Shown here: positions 8,416 through 19,545 of the stretch, piece by piece | How the letters are laid out: each line of letters begins with the position of its first letter | Position numbering within the stretch: the first letter of the stretch is position 1 | Source of the DNA: Propylenella binzhouense | Lineage (GTDB): Bacteria > Pseudomonadota > Alphaproteobacteria > Rhizobiales > Afifellaceae | Direction of reading: 5' to 3' | NCBI RefSeq assembly: GCF_009866965.1 | Contig: NZ_SPKJ01000037.1 | Span: forward strand, 1 to 37,300 | Length of the DNA: 37,300 bases | The notes under the pieces: model-generated | Seen by the model: only the letters and a program-made list of their open reading frames with translations | Database searches by the model: none | Told to the model about the DNA's origin: nothing | Program-made: the position numbers and the translations under genes

Positions 8416-8982
8416 ATGGAAGTGATTCTACTGGAGCGCGTCGCCAAGCTCGGCCAGATGGGCGAAGTGGTGCGCGTGCGCGACGGCTACGCACGGAATT
8501 TCCTGCTGCCGAGCAAGAAGGCGCTGCGGGCGACCGACGAGAACCGCAAGCGGTTCGAGCGGGACAAGGCGCAGCTCGAGGCCCACAACCTGGAGGCCCG
8601 CAAGGAGGCCGAGAGCGTCGCGGAGAAGCTCGGCGGCCAGACCTTCGTGATCATCCGCCAGGCGGGCGAGACCGGCCAGCTCTACGGCTCCGTCTCCACG
8701 CGCGACATCGCCGATGCGGCGACCGGGGGCGGCTTCACCGTCGAGCGCCAGCAGGTGCGGCTCGATCGCCCGATCAAGACGATCGGCCTGCACGAGATCG
8801 AGATCGCCCTCCATCCGGAGGTGGAGGTCCAGGTCGTCGTCAACGTCGCGCGTTCGGCCGACGAGGCCGAGCGCCAGGTGCGCGGCGAGGACCTCACCAC
8901 CCGCGAGGCCTTCCAGGAGCCGGAAGAGCCGGAACCTGAGGAGGAAGCCGGCGACGAGGCTGCTTCCGAAACCGGGGCCTGA
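8416..8982 (+). CDS. rplI: 50S ribosomal protein L9
   Basis: The 188-residue L9 has the N-terminal rRNA-binding domain [21 protein letters not shown] with [11 protein letters not shown], a long connecting helix rich in Lys and Glu, and the C-terminal domain [15 protein letters not shown]. The tail of about 30 residues is Glu-rich, a common extension in Hyphomicrobiales. It is the last gene of the operon and is followed by a strong terminator. Confidence 0.97.
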   Translation: MEVILLERVAKLGQMGEVVRVRDGYARNFLLPSKKALRATDENRKRFERDKAQLEAHNLEARKEAESVAEKLGGQTFVIIRQAGETGQLYGSVSTRDIADAATGGGFTVERQQVRLDRPIKTIGLHEIEIALHPEVEVQVVVNVARSADEAERQVRGEDLTTREAFQEPEEPEPEEEAGDEAASETGA

Positions 8983-9005
8983 CCTCCCGGCCAAGCGAAC
9001 AGAGG

Positions 9006-9034
9006 AAAAGGGCGTCCGTCGGGCGCCCTTTTTT
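9006..9034 (+). terminator. Intrinsic terminator after rplI
   Basis: The arms AAAAGGGCG (9006-9014) and CGCCCTTTT (9024-9032) enclose a 9-base loop and run into TTTTTT, a textbook Rho-independent terminator 24 bases after the rplI stop. Confidence 0.9.
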
Positions 9035-9136
9035 GTTCAGAGGTGACATGCACCGGAACGGCTTGCGAGGCGCGGACGCGGCGAATAGCCTTTCCGAAAA
9101 CTCGACGAGGCGTAGCGAGATGAGCGGAGTGCCGGA

Positions 9137-10390
9137 ATGAACCCGTTGCTGAAGACGCTCATGCAGGGGGCCCTCAAGCGTGGGACCCTCCACGTCACCT
9201 GGGCGGACGGCACGAAGACGACGATCGGCAACGGAGACGGCCACGAGGCCAATCTGAATTTCCATACGAAGGCCGCCGAATGGGCGTTCCTCCTCAACCC
9301 CGAGCTCGCGGTCGGCGAGGAGTTCATGGGCGGCGAGCTCGACTTCCTGCCGGGCCGGCCGATCGACTTCCTGCTCTTCGTCAACGACAACTGGCGCGGC
9401 AAGCGGCCGACCGAGTGGATGGAGGTGCTGGCGAGGCTGCGCTATCTCAAGCGCCGTATCGTCCAGAACAACAACAGGTTCCGCGCGAGGCGCAACGTCG
9501 CGCACCATTACGATCTGGACGAACGCCTCTACCGTCTCTTCCTCGACAGCGACCTGCAATATTCCTGCGCCTATTTCGAGACGCCGGAGAGCGACCTCGA
9601 AGAGGCGCAATGGGCGAAGAAGCGGCACATTGCGGCGAAGCTCCTGTTGGAGCCCGGGCTCGAGGTGCTCGACATCGGCTCCGGCTGGGGCGGGCTCGGC
9701 CTCTTCATGGCGGAGCGGACGGGAGCGTCGGTCACCGGCGTGACGCTCTCCACGGAACAGCACCGCGTCTCCAACGAGCGGGCGCGCGCGCTCGGGCTTG
9801 CCGAACGCGCGGTCTTCGAGCTGAAGGACTACCGCCTCCTCGACCGGCAGTTCGACCGGATCGTCTCGGTCGGCATGTTCGAGCATGTGGGCGTCGGGCA
9901 CTACCAGGAGTTCTTCCAGACCAGCGCCAAGCTCCTGAAGCCCGAAGGCGTGATGCTTCTCCATTCGATCGGGCGGACCGACGGGCCGGGCTCCACGAAT
10001 CCCTGGATCGAGAAGTACATCTTCCCCGGCGGCTATACGCCGGCGCTTTCCGAAGTGCTCCCGATCATCGAGCGGTCCGGCCTGATCGTCACCGACATCG
10101 AGATCCTCCGGCTGCATTATGCCGAGACGCTGAAGGCCTGGCGCCAGCGCTTCATGGCCCGGCGCGACGAGGCCGCCGCGATCTATGACGAGCGCTTCTG
10201 CCGGATGTGGGAATTCTATCTCGCCGGCTCCGAGGCGGCCTTCCGGAGCGGCGACCTGGTGGTCTTCCAGATCCAGATGTCGCCGAAGCAGGACGCCGTG
10301 CCGCTGACGCGCAACTATATCGAGGCCGCGGAGCGGGCGATCGAGGAAGCGGGCAACGAGGGCGAATCGATTCGCCTTGCCGGCGAATGA
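9137..10390 (+). CDS. cfa: Cyclopropane-fatty-acyl-phospholipid synthase family protein
   Basis: The enzyme adds a methylene group from S-adenosylmethionine to double bonds of membrane phospholipid acyl chains. The 417-residue protein has the SAM-binding motif EVLDIGSGWGGLGLF near residue 176, the family blocks AHHYDLDERLYRLFLDSDLQYSCAYF and GMFEHVGVGHYQEFF, and the C-terminal IGRTDGPGSTNPWIEKYIFPGGY. Length is normal. It stands alone between the rplI terminator and dnaB. Members of the same superfamily with other lipid substrates exist, so exact substrate specificity is not certain. Confidence 0.9.
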   Translation: MNPLLKTLMQGALKRGTLHVTWADGTKTTIGNGDGHEANLNFHTKAAEWAFLLNPELAVGEEFMGGELDFLPGRPIDFLLFVNDNWRGKRPTEWMEVLARLRYLKRRIVQNNNRFRARRNVAHHYDLDERLYRLFLDSDLQYSCAYFETPESDLEEAQWAKKRHIAAKLLLEPGLEVLDIGSGWGGLGLFMAERTGASVTGVTLSTEQHRVSNERARALGLAERAVFELKDYRLLDRQFDRIVSVGMFEHVGVGHYQEFFQTSAKLLKPEGVMLLHSIGRTDGPGSTNPWIEKYIFPGGYTPALSEVLPIIERSGLIVTDIEILRLHYAETLKAWRQRFMARRDEAAAIYDERFCRMWEFYLAGSEAAFRSGDLVVFQIQMSPKQDAVPLTRNYIEAAERAIEEAGNEGESIRLAGE

Positions 10391-10449
10391 CGAATCAAGC
10401 CTTCCTGTCGGAGATTTCCGCGTCGCGCTGAATAGCGGGCGCTCTCCTT

Positions 10450-10491
10450 CCGGGATTGCGTTACGGCCTCGGCGCGGCGCGCCGATCCCGG
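10450..10491. other. Long hairpin upstream of dnaB
   Basis: The arms CCGGGA (10450-10455) and TCCCGG (10486-10491) enclose a second perfect stem, TCGGCGC (10469-10475) with GCGCCGA (10479-10485). The right arm is continuous while the left arm carries a 13-base bulge. There is no T-run, so it does not look like a normal terminator. It lies about 45 bases before the dnaB ATG and could end cfa transcription or sit in the dnaB leader. Confidence 0.35.
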
Positions 10492-10535
10492 TATGACCCG
10501 GAGGGTAACTCCGACAGCCGCCTCGAAGAAGAGCG

Positions 10536-12023
10536 ATGACCCTCGCAGCCCATGCCCTTACCGCCGCCGAGCCTCTACCGCGGCAGAGCCCGCACAACAT
10601 CGAGGTGGAGCAGGCGCTTCTCGGTGCGATCCTGATCAACAACGAGGCGTTCTATCGCGTCTCGGACTTCCTTGAGCCGGCGCATTTCTACGATCCGCTG
10701 CACCGGCAGATCTACGAACGCACCTCCCAGCTGATCCGGATGGGCAAGGTCGCCGACCCGCGGACCATCAAGTCGTTCCTCAAGGAGCGCGAGGCGGTCG
10801 GCGACATCACGGTGGCGGAATATCTCGGCCGGCTCGCCTTCGAGGCGACGACGATCATCAACGCCCAGGATTACGGGCGCACCATCTACGACCTCGCGAT
10901 CCGCCGCTCGCTCGTCACGATCGGCGAGGAGATGGTGAACCTCGCCTATGACGCGCCGGTGGAGATGGCCCCGCGCGAGCAGATCGAGGAAGCGGAGCGG
11001 CGGCTCTTCCAGCTCGCGGAGACGGGCCGCTACAATGGCGGGTTCCAGAGCTTCACCGAGGCGCTCAAGGCCGCGATCGACATGGCCGGCGCGGCCTTCA
11101 AGCGGACCGGCCACCTGTCGGGTCTGGCCACGGGGCTCGAGGACCTCGACCGCCTGATGGGCGGTCTGCAATCGTCCGACCTGATCGTGCTCGCCGGCCG
11201 ACCGGGCATGGGCAAGACCTCCCTCGCGACCAACATCGCCTACAACATCGCGCGCGCCTGGCGCGGCGAGCAGCAGCCCGACGGCGCGATAAAGACGGTC
11301 GACGGCGGGATCGTCGGCTTCTTCTCGCTCGAAATGTCCTCCGAGCAGCTCGCCACCCGCATCCTCGCCGAGCAGGCCGGCGTGCCCTCCTCCGAGATCC
11401 GCCGCGGCGCGATCCACGAGGACCAGTTCGACCGCATCGTCGAGGTGGCGCAGGAGATGAGCCGGATCCCGCTCTATATCGACCAGACCGGCGGCATCTC
11501 GATCGGCCAGCTCGCGGCCCGGGCGCGCAGGCTGAAGCGCCAGCGCGGGCTCGACTTCCTGGTGATCGACTACCTCCAGCTCGTGCAGGGCTCGAGCCGG
11601 CGCTCCTCCGAGAACCGGGTCCAGGAGATCACCGAGATCACCACGAACCTGAAGGCGCTCGCCAAGGAGCTCAACGTTCCGGTCATGGCGCTCTCCCAGC
11701 TCTCGCGCCAGGTCGAATCGCGCGACGACAAGCGGCCGCAGCTCTCCGATCTCCGCGAATCGGGCTCGATCGAGCAGGACGCGGACGTCGTCATGTTCGT
11801 GTTCCGCGAGGAATATTACGTGAAGAACCGGAAGCCGAAGGAAGGCACGGAGGAGTTCTTCAAGTGGCAGGCCGAGATGGAGCAGCTCGTCGGACGCGCC
11901 GAGGTGATCGTCGGCAAGCAGCGCCACGGCCCGACCGGAACCGTTCCCCTGCAGTTCGATGCCGACGTCACGCGCTTCTCCTCGCTCGCGCAGGAGGACC
12001 GGATGCCGGCCCGCTACGATTGA
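10536..12023 (+). CDS. dnaB: Replicative DNA helicase DnaB
   Basis: DnaB is the hexameric helicase of the replication fork. The 495-residue protein has the N-terminal domain with PHNIEVEQALLGAIL and the RecA-like domain with Walker A GRPGMGKTSLA (near residue 221), the block GFFSLEMSSEQLATRIL, Walker B LDFLVIDYLQL, and the conserved ALSQLSRQVESR and LRESGSIEQDADVV blocks. Length and motifs are complete and no intein is present. Its position after the rplI region is conserved in Hyphomicrobiales. Confidence 0.98.
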   Translation: MTLAAHALTAAEPLPRQSPHNIEVEQALLGAILINNEAFYRVSDFLEPAHFYDPLHRQIYERTSQLIRMGKVADPRTIKSFLKEREAVGDITVAEYLGRLAFEATTIINAQDYGRTIYDLAIRRSLVTIGEEMVNLAYDAPVEMAPREQIEEAERRLFQLAETGRYNGGFQSFTEALKAAIDMAGAAFKRTGHLSGLATGLEDLDRLMGGLQSSDLIVLAGRPGMGKTSLATNIAYNIARAWRGEQQPDGAIKTVDGGIVGFFSLEMSSEQLATRILAEQAGVPSSEIRRGAIHEDQFDRIVEVAQEMSRIPLYIDQTGGISIGQLAARARRLKRQRGLDFLVIDYLQLVQGSSRRSSENRVQEITEITTNLKALAKELNVPVMALSQLSRQVESRDDKRPQLSDLRESGSIEQDADVVMFVFREEYYVKNRKPKEGTEEFFKWQAEMEQLVGRAEVIVGKQRHGPTGTVPLQFDADVTRFSSLAQEDRMPARYD

Positions 12024-12081
12024 GCCGGCCGCGGCGGGCCCCCCGCCACTGCCCGGCCACGATGGGACCGTACCGACGCGC

Positions 12082-13224
12082 ATGACCACTGCGCCGCAAG
12101 AATGGCCCCGGCCGGCCCCTCCCGAGGCCTTGGCATCCGCGCATGCAGCCGGCATGCGCCTCACCATCGACCTCGACGCGCTGGTGCGGAACTGGCGCCG
12201 GCTCGCCGGACGCACCGCGCCGGCCGAATGCGCCGCCGTCGTGAAGGCGGACGCCTACGGCATCGGCGTGTCGCATGCCGTCCCGCCGCTCGTTTCGGCA
12301 GGCTGCCGCACCTTCTTCGTCGCGCTGCCGGAGGAGGGCGCCCGGCTGCGGGCATTCGCTCCGGAGGCGGCGATCTACGTTCTCAACGGCTTCTTCCCGG
12401 ACGCGGCGGCGCTCTTCGGCGGCGCCGCCCTCCGCCCCGTGCTCGGTCACCGGACGGAGCTCGAGGCATGGGCGGCCAGGGGCGGCGGGCCGGCCGCCCT
12501 CCACGTCGACACCGGCATGAACCGGCTGGGCTTCCGCCCCGAGGAGGCCGAGGCGCTTCCGGCCGATCTCGTCGCGCGCGCCGGGATCGATCTCGTCATC
12601 ACGCACATGGCCTGCGCCGACGAGCCGGATCACCCGCTGAACGCGGCGCAGCTCGCCCGCTTCCGCGCCCTGCCCGCGCAGCTTTCGGGCGTCCGCCGAT
12701 CGCTTGCGAATTCCGCGGCCATCGATCTCGGCCGCGCTTACCATTTCGACCTGGTGCGGCCGGGCATCGCGCTCTATGGCGGCGGCTGCCGGCCCGGGGG
12801 ACGGAGCGAGACGGTCGTGACAGCGGAGGCGCGCATCCTTCAGGTCCGCGCGGCGCCGGCCGGCGAGACGGTCGGCTACGGCGCAACGGAAAAGTTGGCG
12901 CGGGACACGCGAATCGCCATCTTGTCGGCTGGCTATGCCGACGGATATCCGCGCAGCGCCGGCAGGGGCGCGCTCCCGCCCGCGGCGGTCGCGATCGGCG
13001 GCCGCGCGGTACCGATTCTCGGGCGGATTTCCATGGACCTGATCGCGGCCGACATTACCGGACTCCCGTCGGGAGCAATACGTCCGGGCGACTGGGCCGA
13101 GCTGTTCGGCCCGACCATCCCGATCGACGAGGCAGCGGCCGCGTCGGGCACCATCGCCTACGAGCTGCTGACCGGCCTCAGCCGTCGCGCCGCCCGTCGC
13201 CATCTCGGCGGGGAAGGCGGCTGA
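12082..13224 (+). CDS. alr: Alanine racemase
   Basis: This PLP enzyme converts L- to D-alanine for peptidoglycan. The 380-residue protein has the PLP lysine motif AAVVKADAYGIG, the block HVDTGMNRLGF, and the C-terminal ILSAGYADGYPRS with the catalytic tyrosine and GRISMDLIAAD. Two starts are possible: the ATG at 12082 and an ATG at 12154 (MRLTIDLDALVRNWR), which matches where family similarity begins; the longer form is given. Its TGA overlaps the radA ATG by one base. Confidence 0.95.
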   Translation: MTTAPQEWPRPAPPEALASAHAAGMRLTIDLDALVRNWRRLAGRTAPAECAAVVKADAYGIGVSHAVPPLVSAGCRTFFVALPEEGARLRAFAPEAAIYVLNGFFPDAAALFGGAALRPVLGHRTELEAWAARGGGPAALHVDTGMNRLGFRPEEAEALPADLVARAGIDLVITHMACADEPDHPLNAAQLARFRALPAQLSGVRRSLANSAAIDLGRAYHFDLVRPGIALYGGGCRPGGRSETVVTAEARILQVRAAPAGETVGYGATEKLARDTRIAILSAGYADGYPRSAGRGALPPAAVAIGGRAVPILGRISMDLIAADITGLPSGAIRPGDWAELFGPTIPIDEAAAASGTIAYELLTGLSRRAARRHLGGEGG

Positions 13225-14615
13225 TGGCGCGCGCCCGCGCCCAATTCGTCTGTGCCGCCTGCGGCGCGCTCTCCCCGCGCTGGCAGGGCAGATGCGATGC
13301 CTGCGGCGAGTGGAACACGCTCCAGGAGGAGGCGCCGGTGGCGGCACCGGTCGCGCTCCGGACCGGCCGCGGCCGTTCGGTGCCGCTCGTCCCGCTTTCC
13401 GGCGAATCCGCGGAACTGCCCCGGACGGTCTCGGGGATAGGCGAGCTCGACCGGGTGACCGGCGGCGGCTTCGTGCCGGGCTCGGTGCTGCTCGTCGGCG
13501 GCGATCCCGGCATCGGCAAGTCGACGCTTCTCATCCAGACGGCCGCCGCGCTCGCCCGCCAGGGTCGGCGCGTGATCTACGTCTCCGGCGAAGAGGCGAT
13601 CGATCAGGTGCGCCTCCGCGCCGCCCGCCTCGGCCTGCGCGACGCCCCTGTCGAGCTCGCGTCGGAGACCCGGGTCGAGGACATCGTCGCCACGCTCGAA
13701 GGCGGAGCGGCGGTCGATTTCGTCGTCGTCGATTCGGTGCAGACGCTCTGGACCGAGCTGGTGGAAAGCGCGCCCGGCACGGTGACGCAGGTGCGGACCT
13801 CGGCGCAGTCGATGATCCGCTATGCCAAGAAGTCGGGCGCCTGCGTCGTTCTCGTCGGCCATGTCACCAAGGACGGGCAGATCGCCGGGCCGCGCGTCGT
13901 GGAGCACATGGTCGACGCGGTGCTCTATTTCGAGGGCGACCAGGGCCACCAGTTCCGGGTGCTCCGCGCCGTGAAGAACCGGTTCGGGCCCGCCTCCGAG
14001 ATCGGCGTGTTCGAGATGACGGGGAGCGGCCTCGCCGAGGTCGCGAACCCCTCCATGCTCTTCATCGGCGAGCGCGATTCGACGAGCCCCGGAACGGCGG
14101 TCTTCGCGGGCATGGAGGGCACCCGGCCGCTGCTCGTGGAAGTGCAGGCCCTCGTCGCCGAGAGCGCGCTCGGAACGCCGCGGCGCGCAGTGGTCGGGTG
14201 GGATCCGAGCCGGCTCGCGATGATCCTCGCCGTGCTCGATGCCCGCTGCGGGCTTCAATTCGGGGCCTACGATGTCTATCTGAACGTCGCCGGCGGTCTT
14301 CGCCTCTCCGAACCCGCAGCCGATCTCGCCGTCGCGGCGGCCCTCGTCTCCTCGCGCGCCGGCGTGGCGGCGCCGCGCGAGACGGTCTATTTCGGCGAGG
14401 TCAGCCTGTCGGGTTCCGTGAGACCGGTCGCGCAGACGGCGATGCGCCTCAAGGAGGCGGAGAAGCTGGGTTTCAACCGCGCCATTCTGCCGGCCGGAGG
14501 GGGTGACCTCGAATGCTCGACTCTGGCGCTCCGTCCCGTTACCACGCTCGGCGACGTCGTTGCCGCGCTCGCGGCCGAGACGGTGCGCACACGGCCGGCG
14601 GCGGCGATTCAATGA
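13224..14615 (+). CDS. radA: DNA repair protein RadA
   Basis: RadA is a RecA-like branch-migration helicase in recombination and repair. The 463-residue protein has an N-terminal zinc finger (FVCAACGALSPRWQGRCDAC), Walker A GGDPGIGKSTLL near residue 95, the RadA-specific KNRFG motif in VKNRFGPASEIGVFE, and a C-terminal Lon-like domain with GGLRLSEPAADLAVA. The ATG shares one base with the alr stop (TGATG), so translation is probably coupled. The open frame continues far upstream but overlaps alr and has no RadA features there. Confidence 0.97.
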   Translation: MARARAQFVCAACGALSPRWQGRCDACGEWNTLQEEAPVAAPVALRTGRGRSVPLVPLSGESAELPRTVSGIGELDRVTGGGFVPGSVLLVGGDPGIGKSTLLIQTAAALARQGRRVIYVSGEEAIDQVRLRAARLGLRDAPVELASETRVEDIVATLEGGAAVDFVVVDSVQTLWTELVESAPGTVTQVRTSAQSMIRYAKKSGACVVLVGHVTKDGQIAGPRVVEHMVDAVLYFEGDQGHQFRVLRAVKNRFGPASEIGVFEMTGSGLAEVANPSMLFIGERDSTSPGTAVFAGMEGTRPLLVEVQALVAESALGTPRRAVVGWDPSRLAMILAVLDARCGLQFGAYDVYLNVAGGLRLSEPAADLAVAAALVSSRAGVAAPRETVYFGEVSLSGSVRPVAQTAMRLKEAEKLGFNRAILPAGGGDLECSTLALRPVTTLGDVVAALAAETVRTRPAAAIQ

Positions 14616-14656
14616 GGCTCGCCGTCCCCGGCGACCGCTTGCGGGAGACTTGCTGA

Positions 14657-15283
14657 ATGCCCTTCTCCGTGCTCGACGGCATCCTGCTGGCGGTCATGCT
14701 GGTCTCGGCGATGCTGGCGATGATCCGCGGCTTCACGCGCGAAGTCTTCTCGATCGCTTCGTGGGTGGCCGCGGCGGCGGCGACCTATTTCCTGTGGAAG
14801 GATGCCCTTCCCTACGCGCAGCGCTATATCGACGACAAGAACGTGGCCCTCGGCGTCACCGTGGTCGTGATCTTCTTCGTGACGCTGCTCGTGGTCTCGC
14901 TCATCACGATGCGGATCTCGGACTTCATCCTCGATTCCAAGGCGGGCCCGCTCGACCGGACGCTCGGCTTCATCTTCGGGGCGGCGCGCGGCCTGGTCCT
15001 GGTCGTGATCGCCGTGCTGTTCCTGAACTTCTTCATCGCGCCGGAGCGCCAGCCCGGCTGGATCGCCGGGGCGCGCACGAAGCCCTGGCTCGATTCGATC
15101 GGCAACGATCTCCTGGCCAGACTGCCGGAGGACCCGGAAGCCGAGATCATGGACAGGCTCCGCTCGCAGGACCGCGACGCCGGCGAGGTGCCGCGGACGA
15201 CTGACGACACACCGGCCGGAGAGCCGGGCATAGACGAGGAAGACCAGAACGCGCTCGACCGACAGATCCGGTCGACCCAGTAA
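14657..15283 (+). CDS. cvpA: CvpA family membrane protein
   Basis: The 208-residue protein has four predicted membrane segments in its first 125 residues and the family block IRGFTREVFSIASWVAA, then LDRTLGFIFGAARG and a hydrophilic acidic tail. CvpA was named for colicin V production in E. coli, where it lies beside purF, as it does here with an 11-base gap. Its molecular role is unsettled; envelope homeostasis has been proposed. Confidence 0.9.
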   Translation: MPFSVLDGILLAVMLVSAMLAMIRGFTREVFSIASWVAAAAATYFLWKDALPYAQRYIDDKNVALGVTVVVIFFVTLLVVSLITMRISDFILDSKAGPLDRTLGFIFGAARGLVLVVIAVLFLNFFIAPERQPGWIAGARTKPWLDSIGNDLLARLPEDPEAEIMDRLRSQDRDAGEVPRTTDDTPAGEPGIDEEDQNALDRQIRSTQ

Positions 15284-15294
15284 GGGCTCACGTC

Positions 15295-16754
<1,460 letters not shown>

Positions 16755-16755
<1 letters not shown>

Positions 16756-17498
16756 TGGCGGAGGGCGTGCTGAAGGACCGGGTGGCGGTCGTCACCGGCG
16801 CCTCCCGCGGCATCGGCTATTTCGCCGCGAAGGCGCTCGCGGAGGCCGGCGCCCATGTGGTGGCCGTCGCACGCACCGTCGGCGGGCTCGAGGAGCTCGA
16901 CGACGAGATCCAGGCCGCGGGCGGGTCGTCGACGCTGGTGCCGCTCGACCTCCGGGACTATGACGGGATCGACCGGCTCGGCGCCGCCATCTTCGAGCGC
17001 TGGGGCAGGCTCGACGTGCTCGTCGGCAATGCGGGCGTGCTCGGCCAGCTCTCGCCGCTCGGCCATATCCCGCCGAAGGTCTGGGACGAGGCGATGGCGA
17101 TCAACGTCACCGCGAACTGGCGGCTCATCCGGTCCTTCGACCCGCTGCTCAGGCAGTCCGACGCCGGCCGGGCGATCTTCCTGACGTCCGGCGCGGCCCG
17201 GAACTGCCGCGCCTTCTGGGGCACCTATTCGGTCACGAAGGCGGCGCTCGAGGCGCTCGCCCGGACCTATGCGGCCGAGAGCCGGAAGACCCGGATCCGC
17301 GTCACGCTGGTCAATCCGGGGCCGATGCGGACCGCGATGCGGGGCAAGGCGATGCCGGGCGAGGATCCGGCGACGCTGCCGCATCCTTCCGCGATCGCCC
17401 CGGCGATCGTGCGCTTCGCCGCGCCGGGACACGACGTTCCGCTCGGCCGGTTCGACTTTCCTTCCGGATCGCTCGTTTCCCTCCTCGAGGCGGGCTGA
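16755..17498 (+). CDS. Short-chain dehydrogenase/reductase
   Basis: The 247-residue SDR has the cofactor loop TGASRGIGYFAAKAL, the NAG motif (VLVGNAGVLG), a serine in FLTSGAARN and the active-site YSVTK. The substrate is unknown. An SDR in this position directly after purF is common in Hyphomicrobiales, which suggests a conserved housekeeping role, perhaps YciK-like. Its ATG overlaps the purF TGA by one base, so expression is coupled. An alternative longer frame begins inside purF and is unlikely. Confidence 0.9.
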
Positions 17499-17615
17499 GC
17501 CGGCTCCGGCCCGCCGAAAGCCCAAGATCTGCGAGAGCGGGCGGCCTCCGGCCCGGCTCCCGTCCTTTTCGTCCGAACCTTGTGCGCGCGCGCGGGCACA
17601 TACCCGGTGAACCGA

Positions 17616-18836
17616 ATGAAGACGCAGACCACCCCGTCCTTCGCGGAGTTCGTCGTCCTCATCGCCCTGATGATGGCGGTGACGGCGCTCGGCATCGACA
17701 ACGTCCTCCCGGCCTTCGGGCCGATCGGGGCATGGTTCGGCGTGACCGACGAGAACCGCCTGCAGTTCATCGTCTACAGCTACATGATCGGCTTCGCGGC
17801 GATGCAGCTCTTCTACGGGCCGCTCGCGGACGTGATCGGCCGCCGCCCGACCCTTCTCTGGGGCTTCGGCATCTATGCGCTCGGCTGCGTGCTGGCGCTG
17901 CTCGCGCCGAGCTTCGAGTTCCTGCTTCTCGCCCGCGCCGTCCAGGGCATGGGCGCGGCCGGCGGGCGGATCGTGTCGGTGACGATCGTGCGCGACTGCT
18001 ATGCCGGCCGCGAAATGGCGCGGGTGATGTCCTTCACGATGATGATCTTCATCGTGGTTCCGGTCTTCGCGCCGGCGATCGGCAGCGGCTTCCTGGTGCT
18101 CGGAGGCTGGCACGCGATCTTCGTCGGCCTGATCGCCTTCGTGATCGCCATCATGGCCTGGTACGGTCTCCGGATGCCGGAGACGCTCCGGCCGGAGCAC
18201 CGCTTCCCGTTCTCCTTCGCGCGGATCGTCGATGCCGTCCGCTTCGCCGTCACCTCGCGCGTGACGATCGGCTACACCACGGCGATGGGCCTCATGTTCG
18301 GCTCGCTGATGGGCTATATCGGCTCGGCGCAGCAGATCTTCGCGACCGACGTCTACGGGCTCGGCGCCTATTTCCCGATCCCGTTCGGCGCCGTCGCCGC
18401 CACGATGGGCATCGGCTCCTATCTGAACTCGCGTCTCGTGCGCCGCGTCGGCACGCGCCGCATGTCGCATGCCGGCCTGTGCGGATTCGCGCTGAGCTCG
18501 GCCGTCCTGGTGGCGGTCTCGCTCGCCCATGACGGCAGGCCGCCGCTCCTCCTCTTCTGCTCCATTCTCGCCTGCAACCTGTTCCTGTTCAGCCTGACCG
18601 TGCCGAACTTCAACGCCATGGCCATGGAGCCGCTCGGCAGCATCGCCGGCACGGCCTCCTCCTTCATCGGCTTCTACATGACGCTGCTCGGCGCGGTGCT
18701 CGGTCTCGGGCTCGGCCAGGCCTTCGACGGGACGGTCGTGCCGCTGGCGCAGGGCTTCCTCGCGTTCAGCCTGGTCGCGCTCGTGATCGTGCTCTGGACG
18801 GAGGAGTGGCGGCTCTTCCAGCCGCGCCAGGCCTGA
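17616..18836 (+). CDS. MFS transporter of the Bcr/CflA multidrug type
   Basis: The 406-residue protein has about twelve membrane segments and the Bcr/CflA (DHA1) signature features: YMIGFAAMQLFYGPLADVIGRRP in the 2-3 loop and RAVQGMGAAGGRIVSVTIVRD in segment 4. It is probably a proton-driven exporter of small toxic compounds; the substrate cannot be read from sequence. I start at ATG 17616 (MKTQTTPSF), where the first membrane segment is properly placed. It lies 117 bases after the SDR and faces the convergent TerC gene. Confidence 0.9.
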   Translation: MKTQTTPSFAEFVVLIALMMAVTALGIDNVLPAFGPIGAWFGVTDENRLQFIVYSYMIGFAAMQLFYGPLADVIGRRPTLLWGFGIYALGCVLALLAPSFEFLLLARAVQGMGAAGGRIVSVTIVRDCYAGREMARVMSFTMMIFIVVPVFAPAIGSGFLVLGGWHAIFVGLIAFVIAIMAWYGLRMPETLRPEHRFPFSFARIVDAVRFAVTSRVTIGYTTAMGLMFGSLMGYIGSAQQIFATDVYGLGAYFPIPFGAVAATMGIGSYLNSRLVRRVGTRRMSHAGLCGFALSSAVLVAVSLAHDGRPPLLLFCSILACNLFLFSLTVPNFNAMAMEPLGSIAGTASSFIGFYMTLLGAVLGLGLGQAFDGTVVPLAQGFLAFSLVALVIVLWTEEWRLFQPRQA

Positions 18837-18848
18837 GCGCCCGGCGCC

Positions 18849-18880
18849 GGAGCGGAGGCGGCACATCGCCGCCCGGCTCC
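18849..18880. terminator. Hairpin between convergent MFS and TerC genes
   Basis: GGAGC pairs with GCTCC around an inner stem GGCGGC-ACATC-GCCGCC. It sits in the 55-base gap between two convergent stops and is symmetric, so it could serve both directions. A T-run is lacking, so termination is inferred from position. Confidence 0.4.
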
Positions 18881-18891
18881 AGCACCGCGCG

Positions 18892-19545
18892 TCAAAGCGC
18901 GGCCACGACCGGCCAGACCTCCAGCCAGCCGCGGTAGATCATCTCGAGCGCGACATAGAGGATGATCGCGAGGCCGACATAGGCGATCCAGCGGTACCGG
19001 TTGAGGAGCCGCGCGATGAAGGAGGCCGCGAGGCCCATCAGCGCGATCGAGAGGCCGAGACCGAAGACGAGCACCCAGGGATGTTCGCGCGCCGCGCCGG
19101 CCACCGCGAGCACATTGTCGAGCGACATCGAGACGTCGGCGATGATGATCTGCCAGGCGGCCTGCCGCAGCGTCTTGCGGGGCGCGCCCTCGGCGATCGT
19201 GCCGTCGGCATTGAGGTCGGCGTCGGCGAGAGCCTCGTCGGCGGCGAGATCCGCTTTGGCCTGGTGATGCAGCTCGCGCCACATCTTCCACGACACCCAG
19301 AGCAGCAGAATGCCGCCGGCGAGCAGCAGGCCGACGATCGCGAGGAGCTGCGTCGTCACGGCGGCGAAGAGGATGCGCAGCACGGTGGCCGCACCGATGC
19401 CGATCAGGATCGCCTTGGACCGCTTCTCGCGCGGCAGCCCGGCCGCGGCGAGGCCGATCACGATCGCATTGTCGCCGGCGAGCACCAGGTCGATCATGAT
19501 CACCTGGAAGAACGTCGCCAGAGCTTCCGTCGAAATCTCGAACAT
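18892..19545 (-). CDS. TerC/YjbE family integral membrane protein, probable metal exporter
   Basis: The 217-residue protein carries both TerC signatures, DLVLAGDNAIVIG (residues 19-31) and DVSMSLDNVLAVAG, each in a membrane segment with the conserved Asp and Asn. It has about seven membrane segments. Members of this family have been linked to manganese export. The central loop (about residues 97-122) is acidic and holds an EF-hand-like stretch, DLNADGTI at 110-117. I start at 19545 (MFEISTEALA), where family similarity begins; the frame stays open to 19632. The 240-base upstream gap holds a repeated ATGACCGGAG but no recognisable yybP-ykoY riboswitch. Confidence 0.9.
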   Translation of the reverse strand: MFEISTEALATFFQVIMIDLVLAGDNAIVIGLAAAGLPREKRSKAILIGIGAATVLRILFAAVTTQLLAIVGLLLAGGILLLWVSWKMWRELHHQAKADLAADEALADADLNADGTIAEGAPRKTLRQAAWQIIIADVSMSLDNVLAVAGAAREHPWVLVFGLGLSIALMGLAASFIARLLNRYRWIAYVGLAIILYVALEMIYRGWLEVWPVVAAL

